NCBI GenBank assembly: GCA_964019155.1
Contig: OZ025243.1
Coordinates: 19,635,533 to 19,699,532 of the forward strand
Source of the DNA: Osedax fenrisi
Taxonomy: Eukaryota > Annelida > Polychaeta > Sabellida > Siboglinidae
DNA: 64,000 nt
Direction of reading: 5' to 3'
Positions 24,086-38,474 of this stretch are shown here, piece after piece. A program made the translations under genes and the position numbers. The notes beneath the pieces are model-generated. The model made no database searches and had not been told where the DNA came from. It saw only the letters and a program-made list of their open reading frames with translations. Each line of letters starts with the position of its first letter. The first letter of the stretch is position 1.

Positions 24086-25524
24086 GAATACCAGTAATAT
24101 CGGTCCAGGTAAACTCGGTCAAGGTAACTTCGGGCCACTTTTGAGGTAATTTCGGTCCACTTTTGAAGTAATTTCGGTCCACTTTAAAAAAACAAGAAGT
24201 AATTTCGGTCCACTTTAAAAAAACAAGAACTAATTTCGGGCCACTTTAAAAAAATGTACATGTATAAATTTCGATACATTTTTTTAAAACTTACAATAAA
24301 TTGTCTATTATTAACACATATATTTACCAATACGTTATTGTCAAATATCTATAATTATAAACCTTGTATATAACTGGTATTATATGTAGTTATTATATAG
24401 TATTATAAGGTATTATATGTATTATCCTACATCATTTATTATACTTGATTCACTCAAGGACATGTAGCTATTACCTATATGTTATATACTTTATATATGT
24501 ATACTTATGATTAACTATAATGTAATCTTTAATTTAATTTTAACAAATTTATTTATATTAATTAAACTTTATTAATATGGTTATACAGCAGTGAAACATA
24601 TTTTAAAATCAGAAGTTGAAAATCAGCACTTGCTTTAAGAGCATGTTATCAAATGCAGAATAGGATATGATAACTGGAAATCAACTATTAGTAAGAAATT
24701 ATAAACCAGGATTATAATCCTATATATGCATTACACATTTTAATAGGTAATATGATGTACGGGTAGGCGATGACATTGCAGCGTGGAACCTCATAGACAC
24801 TACTCAAACAACTAGATATGCATACACTCGAATTGTATGAATGATAAATGCACTTGAATGATACATGTACAATGTACATTGGTGTCAGAAAGTCACAAAC
24901 GAGATAGGACTTTATGGGATTATAGAAAAATTATCTACAACGATCAGACGTTGACGTTTAAAGTTTGCCGGACATTGACTATGACTATAAAGTGATTAAT
25001 ATATCTAATAATTATCCAATGTATAGCTTTACCAATCTAAGTTATGACCAATCACCTCATTATATGGCTTTCCAATCAGATGGACAGGTGTCTGTCATTG
25101 TATTATATATATCCATTGTCTTTTACCAAGGAATATATAATGAATAGGAGTATCTACTTATGTAGATTATAATACATTGCTACGTGCATTGTTAATTAAT
25201 AATAATGCACCTATTTAATAATGCTTATAAATATATATTTATATTTATATATAGGGATATAGTATAATAATATAGTTGTTTTATTCATATATGAATATAT
25301 TTTCATATTACTAGTTTATAATAAAAATATAAATAAATTTGTTAGAATTAAATTAACGATTACATGTTTATTATATGTTAATTATAAAAAATAGTCGAAA
25401 TTACTCCCTGTAGATTGTTTTTTTAAAGTGGACCGAAATTACTTCAAAAGTGGACCGAAATTACCTCAAAAGTGGACCGAAGTTACCTGGACCGAGTTTA
25501 CCTGGACCGATATTACTGGTACCC
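24086..25524. mobile_element. Foldback-like element with long tandem-repeat TIRs
   Basis: Terminal inverted repeats of about 120 bp or more begin GNNTACCAGTAATATCGG. Each is built from tandem units around GGTAATTTCGGTCCACTTTT (plus strand at the left end, complement at the right end). An exact 8-bp duplication, GTTACAAA, flanks it (24078-24085 and 25525-25532). The interior holds a fragment of a non-LTR retrotransposon (24608-24990). No transposase frame was found, so it is non-autonomous. The structure recalls foldback elements, but the superfamily is unassigned. Confidence 0.85.
24608..24990 (+). pseudogene. Fragment of non-LTR retrotransposon 3' coding end
   Basis: Nucleotide similarity to 56842-57170 of the other retrotransposon: shared blocks include TGGAAATCAACT, TCAGAAAGT, GGATTATAGAAAAA or GGCTATAGAAAAA, and GATCAGACGTT or GATCAGACGTC. 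It is riddled with stops and lies inside the foldback-like element, so it was captured or inserted there. Confidence 0.75.
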
Positions 25525-25866
25525 GTTACAAATAGTAATTTTGAGTAAACTTAAGTTTTACTAATGAAAAATAAAGTATGTGATTAAATAAAATAAGTAA
25601 TATTTTGTGTGTTTTATATCTTCATAGATTATATAAGACGATATTATTTATATTAAATGTATTGTGTTTGATATATATAAAATGGATACAATCATTATTT
25701 TTTCAATAAACATGATGCCATAAAAGATACTTTTATAGTATTTCTAGACCTATTTGATTTATAATTTTTGATTTTTGACACAACAAAATATCGTTAACTA
25801 GAAATATCTATTAAAAATTCATTTTTCTGTTCGATTTTTATAGTATTTTAACACCTCCCCTTAATA

Positions 25867-25978
25867 CAAATACCAGTAATCTTGGATCTGTAAACTCTGT
25901 ACCTCTGTATTCTCTGAATATTTAGGAAGTAATTTTGGACTACTTTTTAAAATATAAATAAAATAACTACCTATTTTA

Positions 25979-26021
<43 letters not shown>

Positions 26022-26628
26022 TTAAATTAAAAATGCATGAATTATGATATATGAAAGACCTAAGTATAAGTAGATCTAAGTACAAGTAGACATTCCTACA
26101 TTCATTGATACAATCTATTTAATTATACATCGATATCATATCAATGTATTGGATCCATTGGATATATAATCTTAAATTATAGTGCATTTCTAGCACACTA
26201 TCGGTGATAACTTGGATAGGTAAAGTTATACATCCGCTACTTATTAAGGATAATAAATACTGTAAGCAGCTTCATTGCGATTCTGAAGTAATATCACGCA
26301 TACATATCCTCTAAACAACTAGATTATATCATTATTGATTTATACTATAGTTATATTAGTATAACAGGTATTACAAGATATTGTTATATACATATATATT
26401 ATATATATGTATATAACAATATAATATATATATATATATTATTAGTTTTTATTATTAAAATTCATAATATAATGTCTGATAAAAATAGTACTATAAATAA
26501 ATGTAAAGTTATAAGTATACATATATTACAATCAAATATAATGATTGATTTAATAAGTTTTAAATTTTCCAAAATTACTCCAATTTTTAAGTGGTCCTCT
26601 CAGATATTGGCCCCTATTTACCTGCACC
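25867..26628. mobile_element. Second, degraded foldback-like element of the same family
   Basis: The left end ATACCAGTAATCTTGGATCT and the right end (containing CCAATTTTTAAGTGGTCCTC) resemble the termini of the 24086-25524 element. It is flanked by CCTTAATA on both sides (25859-25866 and 26629-26636). Internally it is AT-rich with a (TA)n tract at 25981-26013. Divergence of the arms makes it older than its neighbour. Confidence 0.6.
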
Positions 26629-26639
26629 CCTTAATAACA

Positions 26640-28217
26640 TAGTATTTATTATATAAATAAATTATTAAAATATATTATCATTTATATATCATCATTATTA
26701 ATTAATCCTATATATTATAATCTTATATATTAAAATATATATAATATTTTTTATTTCATAAACTAAATTAATATATTTTACAGAGTTATTATTTGACCAT
26801 TTCTATATTTGTATTATCTTCTAATTAAATTCTGATCTAACTGAGCCGTATAGATTTTTGTCTAACTAAGCTATATTGATTTGTTACCAATCTAAGCAGT
26901 AGTATTCGTATAAAGTATAGCTGCTTTAATTTTCATATACGAATATATTTTCATATAGACTAGATTCTAGAGATATATGTATAACAATATAACTATAGAT
27001 ACCTATGTTTCGAAGAGATGTAACAAACATTTAATATGATAAACATACACGTAAATTATCTTTAACATGGCTAATATATACAATATTTAATATAATATTA
27101 AATACTTATTTTTCTTAGAAGCATTAATGTAAAATATATGAAATTGTCTATTTATAAATTGTGATTGAAGTAAATTGAATTAGTGTACAATTATTTATAA
27201 TTGAATTTAATGAACTATTAATAGAAATTAATATGGCTGATATTCATTAGAAATATATACAATATTTAAAATAATATTACCTATTTATTTTTCTAAGCAT
27301 CTATTTTAGAAGCATTAATGTAAAATATATGAAATTGTCTATTTATAAATTTTGATTGGAATAAATTGAATTAGTGTACAATTATTTATAATTGAATTTA
27401 ATGCACTATTAATAGAAATTAGTAATGATGAAGCAAACCTATACATTGACATCAATCACATATCATACACATAGGATACACACATGCATATTCAACATGT
27501 ATGTAACAGAATTCAAGAATGATAACATTCCTTTGATTTGATGAATGTATATGAATTCATGTATGTATCTGTGAATACATGTATATGCATACACATGCAT
27601 GTGTATATGTGTATATGAACATATGTTTGTGTGTACACATATTCATACACAGGTGCATTCTATGATATATGCATATTATATATGCATAAACATGTATATA
27701 TACATGTTGTATATGAACACTTAAGTGTATTATATATATCTATGGCATAGATATTATCATAGATCTGAATTGTATGAAGAAATGTCTCTCTAGCTCTATG
27801 GATATTATGCATACTTATATAAATACACATGTTTATGTATGAATGTATGCATACAATGTAATACATGTATTTCAATGGTCATATGTCCTTATGACATGAG
27901 TATACATGTATACTGCAGTACATTGTGTTGTGATCATAGAGTTAGAGAGAAGCTCTAGCATCTCTCTCTAGCTCTATGGTTGTGATATATTATTGTTTAT
28001 ATTATGAAGTAACATATGCAATACATGTACATTGTAAATATGTATATATATTGCATTATCCATATTTCGAATGACTTTTTCATAATGAATAATTTATGAG
28101 ATCATTTAATAAATTTATATTATACATTTGGACAAATAATATCTATATAATAAAGTAAAACTATTAAATTGATATTATACATTGATATATATATATATAT
28201 ATATCTATATATATATT
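26640..28217. other. Intergenic DNA with a tandem duplication
   Basis: A unit of about 175 bp is duplicated in tandem (about 27070-27230 and 27240-27420, both with TTAGAAGCATTAATGTAAAA). 27466-27900 is a low-complexity stretch rich in ACATG and TATG words. No gene is seen. Confidence 0.6.
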
Positions 28218-29443
28218 TCTCTAAACATATAAAAATGCGGCATCGTCGCGAAGCGATGATTCTACAAAATTAAAAAAAAAATGCAAGATCGGAAGACACC
28301 AGTTATACTCATATTGTATTCCTCTTTAATATGCACTATCAAAATGTTACATCGTACCATGTTATTATATATTAAAGTGGATTTATAAATTAAGATTTTA
28401 AATTAATTCGCCTCTAATAATCAATAGATGGAGCTTGTTAATAACATTAGTTTCATCCAATGAGATTCATGATTACCAGTAATCTCGTACGAGGTAATTT
28501 CGTACGATTTATTAAATTTATTTTAATTTATTTTATAATTATACAATTCTTATACGAATATATATAACTTATTTTATTGAGAGACGAGGTGTTCCTATAG
28601 GGCTAACTCAGTTAGGGCTAATTCAGATAGAGCTAACTCCGATAGGGCTAACTCTGATAGGGCTAATTCAGATAGGGTTAACTCAGATAGGGCTAATTCA
28701 GATATGACTAACTCCGTAGGGCTAACTACGATAGGGCTAATTCAGATAGGGCTAACTCCGATAGGGATAATTCAGATATGGCTAACTCAGATAGGGATAA
28801 CTCAGATAGGGCTAATTCAGATAGGGCTAATTCAGATAGATCTAACTCAGATAGGGCTAACTCATATAGGGCTAATTCAGATAGTACTAATTCCGATAGG
28901 GCTAATTCAGATAGGGTTAACTCCGATAGAGCTAATTCAGATATGGCTAACTCAGATAGGGCTGATTCAGATATGGATAACTCAGATAGGGCTAATTCAG
29001 ATAGGGCTAACTCCGATAGGGATAATTCAGATATGGCTAACTCAGATATGGATAACTCAGATAGGGCTAATTCAGATAGGGCTAATTCAGATAGATCTAA
29101 CTCAGATAGGGCTAACTCATATAGGGCTAATTCAGATAGTACTAATTCCGATAGGGCTAATTCAGATAGGGTTAACTCCGATAGAGCTAATTCAGATATG
29201 GCTAACTCAGATAGGGCTAATTCAGATAGGGCTAACTCCGATAGGGATAATTAAGATAGGGTTAACTCCCGTTTATTATGTATATTATATTAATTTCTCA
29301 ATATTTATTTTTTATAACATAATTAATTTAAATCAAATAAATAATATATTACTTATTTCTAAAATACTCCTAGATCATGCAATTTTTTAATAATAACTCA
29401 TAATTATCAACTATCCGCACATACACCGGGCCAAAACAGCTAG
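28218..29443 (+). mobile_element. Helitron-like non-autonomous element
   Basis: The 5' end TCTCTAAACATATAAAAATG and the 3' end CGGGCCAAAACAGCTAG followed by T match the TC...CTAG/T termini typical of Helitrons, whose 5' ends often read TCTCTATATATATAAAAATG. It has no terminal inverted repeats or duplications, as expected for Helitrons. The interior carries a 15-bp minisatellite, as many non-autonomous Helitron relatives do. The subterminal hairpin before CTAG is weak, so the call is probable rather than certain. Confidence 0.55.
28590..29268. repeat. 15-bp minisatellite (GATAGGGCTAATTCA)
   Basis: About 45 copies of GATAGGGCTAATTCA or variants (ACTCC, ACTCA, ATATGG). Variant order repeats: the block from about 28795 recurs from about 29050, giving a higher-order unit of about 255 bp (17 monomers). 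The array is open in two frames only because the unit length is divisible by 3. Confidence 0.95.
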
Positions 29444-29458
29444 TATATATATATATAT

Positions 29459-30311
29459 TAGTGTTGTCAAATTTTCTAAAAAGTAAGTCTCAGTATCGTA
29501 TCAGTATCATTCAACAGCTGTATCAGTATCGTATCAGTATCATTCGACAGCTGTATCAGTATCGTATCAGTATCATTCGATAGCTGTATCAGTATGGTAT
29601 CAGTATCGTTTGACAGCTGTATCAGTATCAGTATCAGTATCATTTGACAGAAGTCTCAGTATCGTACCAGTATCATTTGACATAAGTCTCAGTATTGTTT
29701 GACAGAAGTATCACTATCATGATAGTGATACTGCAGTATCGTTTGATAATTGTATCCGCATCGTTTGACAGCAGCATAAGTGTCGTATAGTGATGTAAAC
29801 TCTGCACTTAATGGCAGTGTAGTTTCTTCTTCGATATGAATCATCTCTTAAATTTATATACAATATTTAAAATGAATACAAAAATTTCAAATAATGATAT
29901 TGATGGTTGCACGAATAATTTTAAAATGATGCAATGTGGATTAAAAGTGTCGCGGATACATACGAAGGGCGGGGTAGTTTGATTGACATTAGCGCCTATT
30001 CACACAAAGGGACGCTAATCTGAGTAATAGTGTCGCGGATACATACACAGAACCGCTATGTTGGTTGAAAATGGCGTGAATAAATATAATCCCAAAGGTA
30101 AACATTGGTATGTATTTTAGATATCCAATAATAAAATCCGAAATAATACGAATCTAATATTTAAAGTCCGAAATAGTCCGAGTTAAATATTAAAGTCCGG
30201 TCCGAGTCCGGTCCGAGTCCGATATATCATAAATTATACTGTATCAGTCCGGTATCAATGACCTAAAGTCCGAAGTCCGGGTCCGAAGTCCGGGTCCGAA
30301 TGACAACGCTA
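29459..30311. mobile_element. hAT-type non-autonomous element, copy 1 (853 bp)
   Basis: Ends TAGTGTTGTCA and TGACAACGCTA (11-bp inverted repeat, one mismatch), with an 8-bp ATATATAT duplication (29451-29458, 30312-30319). The left subterminal region has tandem CAGTATCGTATCAGTATC and ACAGCTGTATCAGTATC words; the right has GTCCGAGTCCGG repeats. The middle is a conserved non-coding core containing GTGTCGCGGATACATAC twice. A second copy lies at 49655-50604. Confidence 0.88.
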
Positions 30312-30319
30312 ATATATAT

Positions 30320-33300
30320 GTATATATAAAATTTCAATTTAATCTGAAACTTTAAATAATTACTGGTATAATCTTAATTTTTATAAGTAATTTAACAATT
30401 AGGTAGGTAACTGTATAAATTTACAAGAAAAATAATAATATAGAATTAATAAAAGTGTATAATTGTAATTAATAATATATATCATATATTAATTTATATT
30501 TATTTTATAGTATACATAGTAAACCAGAGCCAATCAGGCTTTGTATAACTATACATTAATATCCTTTAGACATTCATTAAGTCTACATATTACAGTTAAA
30601 AGGGTGTATACACTCACGTACAAAATCCTTATTTATTGTTAATCCAATATATATAGTGGTAAAGTTCTAACATAATTACATAACATTTTGTGGAGCTAAT
30701 TCTTTAGATCTAATAATCTTAATTGAATAAGTTTAATTAACCTGTAATGGTTATTACAGTGACAATTATATACAATATTGTGTTATAAAATATATTAAAT
30801 AATATATCAAAGTTGATGATAGACAATAATGTATAGATACATTATTGTCTATCATAAATTTTGATATATTATTTAATATATTTTAAAGAGATCTATTTAA
30901 AATAAAATCTATATATCCTTTATTTATTTTGAAGGATTGTCATCTTATTTTATATATACAATCATAATACATTAGTGTCAGTACTAATGCTGCTTTACAC
31001 TAATGTCATCTATACACTAGTATTGTTATTTACATTGTTATACCCACTATTATTTACTCTCCTACCTATCGTGCTTTGTTAATTATAAGTCTTGTTTAAT
31101 TAACCTTTAAACTTGAACCTACTAATTCTATATGTATTGATTTATATAAAGTAAACATCTTGTTTATAATTATAGACTATAATGTATAGTGTATTTATAT
31201 TACATATTCACTTAGTATGTCAGAAAATATAAAATTTTTATATTATGTAATACATGTTATTATTAATAATTGTATTACTATTATGCAATGGAAATATATA
31301 TATATATACTAAGTTATGATTTATAATTGCCTAATATATTAGCTAATATTCTCTATTGATTATTTCTCAATATATAACTCACTAATGATGCACGCACTAA
31401 TGATGCAGGCACTAATGATGTTACAATAGCATTGGTATGTCACAGATTTGTTACGGTTATATAACTGTTATGTCATTATTTACTAACTGTTATGTCACTA
31501 TTTACAAACGGTTATGTCACATTTCATACCTTTTAGTCATTGAAAATGTGTATATATATATGTTTATATATAATTATATATATATATATATATATGTATC
31601 TAAATATCTACATATCATTACTATGTATAAATATATCATTATATACAACCTATAGAATTACCTGTACACATTACCATTCTCTATTTCATTGCTTCAATAT
31701 CTTGGCACAGTGTAGCTGCATTCTATTGCACATAAATAACCTAAGTGGCTGCTATTACCTTACTACTGTATTATTGGGGTTATGAATTCCACTATCAGTG
31801 CATCGATGAATGCAATACCCAGGGTGCAATACATTAACCTCATTCTTTTATTGACCACCACCAAACACTATTTCAATCTCTCTATAATCAATATCTAATA
31901 AATATTGCTAGATGCCTCGAGTAAAACTATAATTTCACATGATATAACAATAGTATACGAGCAACATAATATCATACCAGGATATCATATACAGATGTTT
32001 CATGTGGAGTTTAATATTTATATTTAATTTATCATGTCTAAATATATAGATTTTTAGTTATTACTGCTAATTTTATTTGTGAAAATACCTTTAAACGTAA
32101 TTCTGCTATTTTCATATTGCAGGTAGAGAATACAAATTTACAATTAATGTCAGTAGTATTATAACAAATATTGTACAAATAGATTTCAAATTACATTTGG
32201 ACATTTTTGTATTTCGATAATTATTCGTATAAATATTTAACTTTTTTTAATAATGTAATCTAATATAATTTCATTAATTATACTTGCTCTTTATGTATAA
32301 GCAAACCTTTATGATTAACCATTATGATTCATAATATACTTATTTGTTCGCATCGCAATTCCTCTTTTATGGTTTAGATGTATTTTACAATCCCTTAACT
32401 ATTCTGCCAGTTAAATACATCAATATCTGTTTTCAGCATAAAGATATATTATGTTATTCCATATTGATCTCTACTAGGTCCCATTTTATTTACCTTATAT
32501 TCTTATCATCTCTAAAATAGTTATATATTATTCAACATTTTATTATCATAATTATACTGACTATATACAGTGTTATGCCTGTTATACCTTTATCCCTTTT
32601 ATTTATAACATATAAATTTCGATAAATCCATCTGAATAATATCAGGTCGAATCATCCCATACTTAATACTTAATATACTTATTAAAATCATAATTATAAA
32701 ATTAATTAATCGAATAATAATTAGTTAGTATGAATATAAATATAAAATATTATTTAATATAAGTTGAATCTACTTTATAGTTCTGTATTAGTATCCTAGA
32801 GTTCAGCTAGTGAGATTAAACTGCAAACATAGCAAATATATAACTAACATAGATTATTGTCTCTCGTTCCGATGCATATCCTGGTATTACCTATGTATTG
32901 GTATCATCAATAATGTTTTCGTCATAAACTAAAAGAGAATTTACTCGGATAGAAATTGTGATTCCATTTCTAATTTATTGATGTATTAATTTTGTTTCTT
33001 TTATTATAACGTTATTTTTGTTTATATTTTAGTAATATAATTGTTATGTCTATCTTTATGTTTTAATACTTTTAAGATATTTCATATATTTAAGTTCCTA
33101 AATAAACTATATATAACAATCAACAACATATAATCTATATATATATATTTACAAACTTATAATATCATATGATTAAATACGCTTAGTACTTATTAAATAT
33201 AAATAAATATATATATATAAATAAATATATATTTAATATGTATAATATATTTATAAATTAAGTTACGAGTGTATTAGATATTCTGAATTAGAATTTAAAT

Positions 33301-33552
33301 CATCAAAATTGTGTAATATGAATATTTTAATAGTTTAATACTGAAACGGGGTTACAGATATTAACGATTACTAATTTTATTAATTATTATTATCATATGT
33401 AGGTATTGGCAGGATAATTATAGAAGTAGTACCGCTCATCGAGAAAATATCCATTTTATATACAAACGTAATACGAATTTCTATATCGACGCGCACAACG
33501 CTAACACCACACGCTTCATCACTCGGCAGTTTGATCCTCTCACCAGGTAGAG
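30320..33552. other. Intergenic DNA upstream of NNT
   Basis: AT-rich, no exon seen. It holds a hairpin at 30787-30884 (listed), three copies of CACTAATGATG near 31385-31425, four copies of a TTATGTCA-containing repeat near 31433-31520, and (TA)n tracts. The last 200 bp before 33553 become less AT-rich and probably contain the NNT promoter and 5' UTR. Confidence 0.55.
30787..30884. repeat. Hairpin with 47-bp arms
   Basis: Arms 30787-30833 and 30838-30884 (core GATAGACAATAATGTA) differ at two positions; the loop is 4 nt. Such a structure would fold into a pre-miRNA-sized hairpin if transcribed, but nothing else supports an RNA gene. Confidence 0.8.
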
Positions 33553-36500
33553 ATGTCTGTACTACTACTGGCCGTATCGCTGCGATGTAACACCGCAGCG
33601 GCGTGTCGCTTACTTCCCGCTACGCGTAGACATGCCTACCTACCGTCGCATCGATATCGTAGCAGTTCCGCTGCCGTCGCTACTACTACCGTGGCACCCG
33701 TTCAACAGACTCCCCAAGGTTTGCTATCTCCGCCCCCCCCCGGTGGCGTACGGGAGCGTAACTTTTGAACGTAATAACCGATTACTAAACGCTAATCATC
33801 TCGCAAATATCAATTAGGCTGCGGTTCTACAAAGTAGAATTAGGTTTCGAGGCTTTTGCTTTTGACGTATCATCTTTTAACTTATAAATTTTTACTGCGC
33901 AATAAAACTTTGTAATGTAAAACATAGGCAGCGCACGCCTCGAAACCTAAGTCTACGTTTGTAGAACTGCAGCCCCATACATCATCGATACTTACGTGTT
34001 TACCTTCGCTAACTATACAATCTATGGTTCTGTTTGCTCATCAATATCAGACTTGTGTTCCAATCCCTGTAGGTATTCCTTACAACCGTCTCACTATCGG
34101 TGTGCCCAAGGAGATTCTCACCAATGAGAAACGCGTCGCCTTAGTACCAAAGACTGTGGAACTTTTGGTGAGAAAGGGATTCAATGTGAATATCGAAACA
34201 GGTTTGCAATACGATATGATACTTAATTATTATTTATTACTTATTAAGTATTCATATGTGACTTTTTCTAAATTAAATAATCTTATTATTCACTCTTGCG
34301 AACAATTATTTATTTTCTCTACAATTTGTTTTAGAAATATATAGATGTCTTTATTTAATTAATTTATTTATAGTTTTATGTTTGTTATCTGAGTTTATGA
34401 ATATCTAAATTTAAATATTATTTATGTAATATGATATCACAGATGCAGGAATAGGTTCTGAATTTTCGAATAATGAATATACTAAAGCTGGAGGTCAAAT
34501 CAAAAATCTTGATGATATTTATAAATCTGATATTATTTTAAAAGTTAGTTATCGTGAATATTCTTAGTATTCGAGAATAGAATTTAGAATATACATTACG
34601 TATACTTATTAATATTATTTAAATAATTCGTTTGTACATATTATACTTTTTTGGTAATATATATTATTTATATATTTGTTTAATTTAATAATTCATTGCT
34701 GTAAAAATAATTTAAAAATGTTAATATTAATATATATATATATATTATATATATATATATATTAATTAATATCATTACTTAATTATATAAAATACAATTA
34801 TTCTATAATCATTGTAAAGGTAAGAGCTCCTTCAAACGAGGAAGTAAAACTACTCGGTCCAGATAGTACACTATTAAGCTTTATCTATCCGGGTCAGAAT
34901 GCAGATTTAATCAATCGATTAAGTTCCAGCAAATCTACGATATTCGCGATGGATTGCGTACCAAGAATCAGTCGTGCCCAGGTTATATACGTACAAGTAT
35001 TAGAGGTAGCTACTACACATTGTATATATATACACGTACAAGTATAAGAGATAGCTAGGTCAGTTATTACAGTACTATACCTACGCAGTACTATAACGCT
35101 AGGTACAGGTTCATATTACGAATAATACCTGCTTATAACAACCCGCTCGTCTAGGCCATCATTATCTAAGATCCTCGTCGTATCACTGTAGTTCTAAGAC
35201 ATATTACTGTTACTTATTACTACCATACAGTAAAATCTCCGCAAATATATGGGTATACTACATTGTTAGTGACTTCATATTAACTTAGAACAACAATTCT
35301 AAATGATTATATATTATTGAATTAAAAAAAGTTATGAAATACACATATATATATATATCTTCAGGTCTACTTATTATATATAGAAATAAGATTTACAATT
35401 AAGTTAACTAATTTCACATCCTATTTCATACTGTATGTAATCACTACGATTCTTACATAATATTACATAACTAATATATGATTACGCCACGATGAAGGTA
35501 TTCGATGCGCTGAGTTCAATGTCGAACATCTCCGGTTACAAGGCGATCATCGAAGCAGCCAATCACTACGGCCGATTCTTCACAGGTAAACAAAGTCGCC
35601 TAAAACATGTGACTTATATATTATTTTAGAGATAAATATTATTAATATGAATAATATTATGTTTTAATATTTTAATAAAATAATATTATTAACAAATTTA
35701 ATAAATTTTACTCACTTTCATCTATATCATCTACCCTTATGTATAATACAAATGTTATATAAAAATAATATTAATTTATTAGAAGGTTATTGTTTATAAT
35801 GGTATAATAAATTATTCAATGTATTTTTCATACTAAGTGGCTTAACATAAACATGTAACTTTGTCTAGTGTTATCATCCATTTCTACGAGTTGTCTGCCA
35901 GTGAATATAATATCTGTAATCTTTGTAGGCCAAATAACTGCGGCAGGTAAAGTTCCTCCCGCGAAAGTGTTGGTGATCGGTGGAGGGGTGGCGGGTCTTT
36001 CCGCCGTTGGAACCGCTAAGAACATGGGGGCTATAGTACGGTGCTTTGATACCAGAGCCGCAGTCAGAGAACAGGTCGAGACATTCGGGGCCGAGTTCCT
36101 CGAAGTCAACGTTAAGGTAACGCGCGTTAACTCTCGGCTTCAATTCGTGCATTAACGCGTGTTCAACTCGTGCGTTCGTTTCGTTTTACAACACGTATTA
36201 TAGAATTTAACATAATATTTAAGTTAAATATTTAGTCACTTCTATAATATTACTATTGTATTTTTTTATTAAGTATTCTTAAGTAATAATTAAGTAATAT
36301 TATATACTACTATTGTTAGATTAATTTAAACAGTATTCTATGGCAGTATTCACCGATATATCAATATTTAAAAATGAATTAGATATGATACATAAATTGA
36401 GCGTATTTAAATACTAAAGGTTATGTCCTCTAATTAGGAGTCTGGAGACGGGGGTGGAGGTTACGCCAAGGTCATGTCCAAAGAGTTCATTGAAGCAGAA

Positions 36501-38436
36501 ATGGCATTATTTGCCAAACAATGCAAGGAAGTCGATATCATTATTACCACTGCCCTGATTCCTGGAAAACCAGCTCCCAAACTTATCTCAAAAGTTAATA
36601 ATATTGTCATAATCATTTATATTATTAAAATGTATGGTGTATGGTATAGAATTTATATTTATAACAAATAATGCATTTATAAAAATGATAACAATTTAAA
36701 ATTATAATATATTTTTATTTGATTATTTATTTATTTTACTATTACATAAATTTTGAAATTAGTCAAAAACAAGTTGTTATTTTCAATAAAAATTCATTAT
36801 TACAAGCTTTTTATAAACTTTAATAAAGAACCAAGAATTTTAAATTTGATTATATTTATTAAATTATACAAATATTATAAAATTATAATTTATACAGTAT
36901 ATACTTCAATTAATTATAATTTTTAACATAAATAAATGAACATGAATAACTATTAATCGTAAAGTTTGACATACAACATTTAATAATAACTTACATACGA
37001 ATACGTGTATAGAACATGTAAATAACTATGATGTAATACAAACTCTAACAGGATTATTATCATCGTTCACAAATTGTAGAGGTTTTCAATGTATTTAAAA
37101 TTGCCACGAAGTTTTCAAAATTTAGCTCTCATTTAAAAAAAAGTATTTTATTTCTTTATTCGATTAATTTTCGTTTATTTGTTAACTTTAATTTGAATTT
37201 CTTTATTTTTAATTTCATATTATTCTTTATTTATTTCAATAACGAACGTGTTATCGTTTGCAGATATTTCAACTTTATACTTTTGACTATATACATTCGA
37301 CTCTATCTATTACCTTAATAACACACCCCATCACTAATCAGGCGATGATAGAATCCATGAAGCCTGGCAGCGTAGTGGTAGACCTGGCAGCGGAGTCTGG
37401 TGGTAACATCGAAACCACAGTTCCCGGCAAAGTTATCGGTAGGTCTATAGTGAGAGAATGATGCAGCGCTTAACCTCCACATACCATAAAGTAATCAGTT
37501 TGTCTATTAAGAGGGTGGTTTTATAGCATGATAAGGTGGACAGCTGGATAGTTTGTATTGTACAGACTACTATTGTTATATCTACGCACGCAGTGTATCA
37601 ACCCACCACTGTCCATCTTGCACACCTTAAGTCAGCGGTAGTAAGATATGATGCCTCGCGTGACCTTTAACCTCTACCTTTACCTCGTGCACACAGTACA
37701 CCACGGCGTCACCCATATCGGGTACACGGACCTACCCTCTAGACTGGCGGGAACAGCTAGCACACTGTACGCTAATAACATCTCTAAACTTCTGCTCTCG
37801 TTCGGTTTGTATACATGGGACACTTCATACGGCTATCTTCATTATAGGGGGCAGCTCTGCACCGCACGGCTATCTTCATTATAGGGGCAGCGCTTCGGCC
37901 CTCGTATAATGTAATAGTTAATCGTATTGTATTATAGACGATTGGATTGAATTGATCTATATATTTATTTGTAATTATTAAGTCTATTTTTTATATATTC
38001 TCTTAGTTAACAGTAATATAATTTAGTAATTCAGTAGTATATATCTCACAGTTAACATAATATAATTTCTATCGCAGTTTTATTTACTAGAACACAATTA
38101 CTAAGATAACGGCCCCTCTCCGATAAACAGGCACTAAAGAACACTTCAACATCGACTTGAAGGACGAAGTTGTACGGGGCTCTATTATAGTGAACAAGGT
38201 AACGTTACATCATCATCATCGTCATTATGTAACCGCTAATACCACTCGATTGTTGCGTAACAGGGTGAGAAGATGTGGCCGCCACCTATTGTAGAAGCAC
38301 GGAATATTCCGGCAGTCGAGGCTACTAAACCTGTGGACATAGTACCTGTCACTCCAAACTACTTTAGGGATACGCTACGCACATCTACCATGTACACAGT
38401 AGCTCTAACTACCGCATTAGGTACTTATATTATGTA

Positions 38437-38474
<38 letters not shown>

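Noticed and set aside
28704..29390. Two overlapping repeat-peptide frames (IGLIQ and NSDRA units)
   Set aside because: Both are translations of the 15-bp minisatellite inside a Helitron-like element; the repeat is divisible by 3, so openness is trivial. No sign of coding selection.
35828..36152. Two minus-strand frames over NNT exon 6
   Set aside because: Antisense shadows of the conserved NAD-binding exon.
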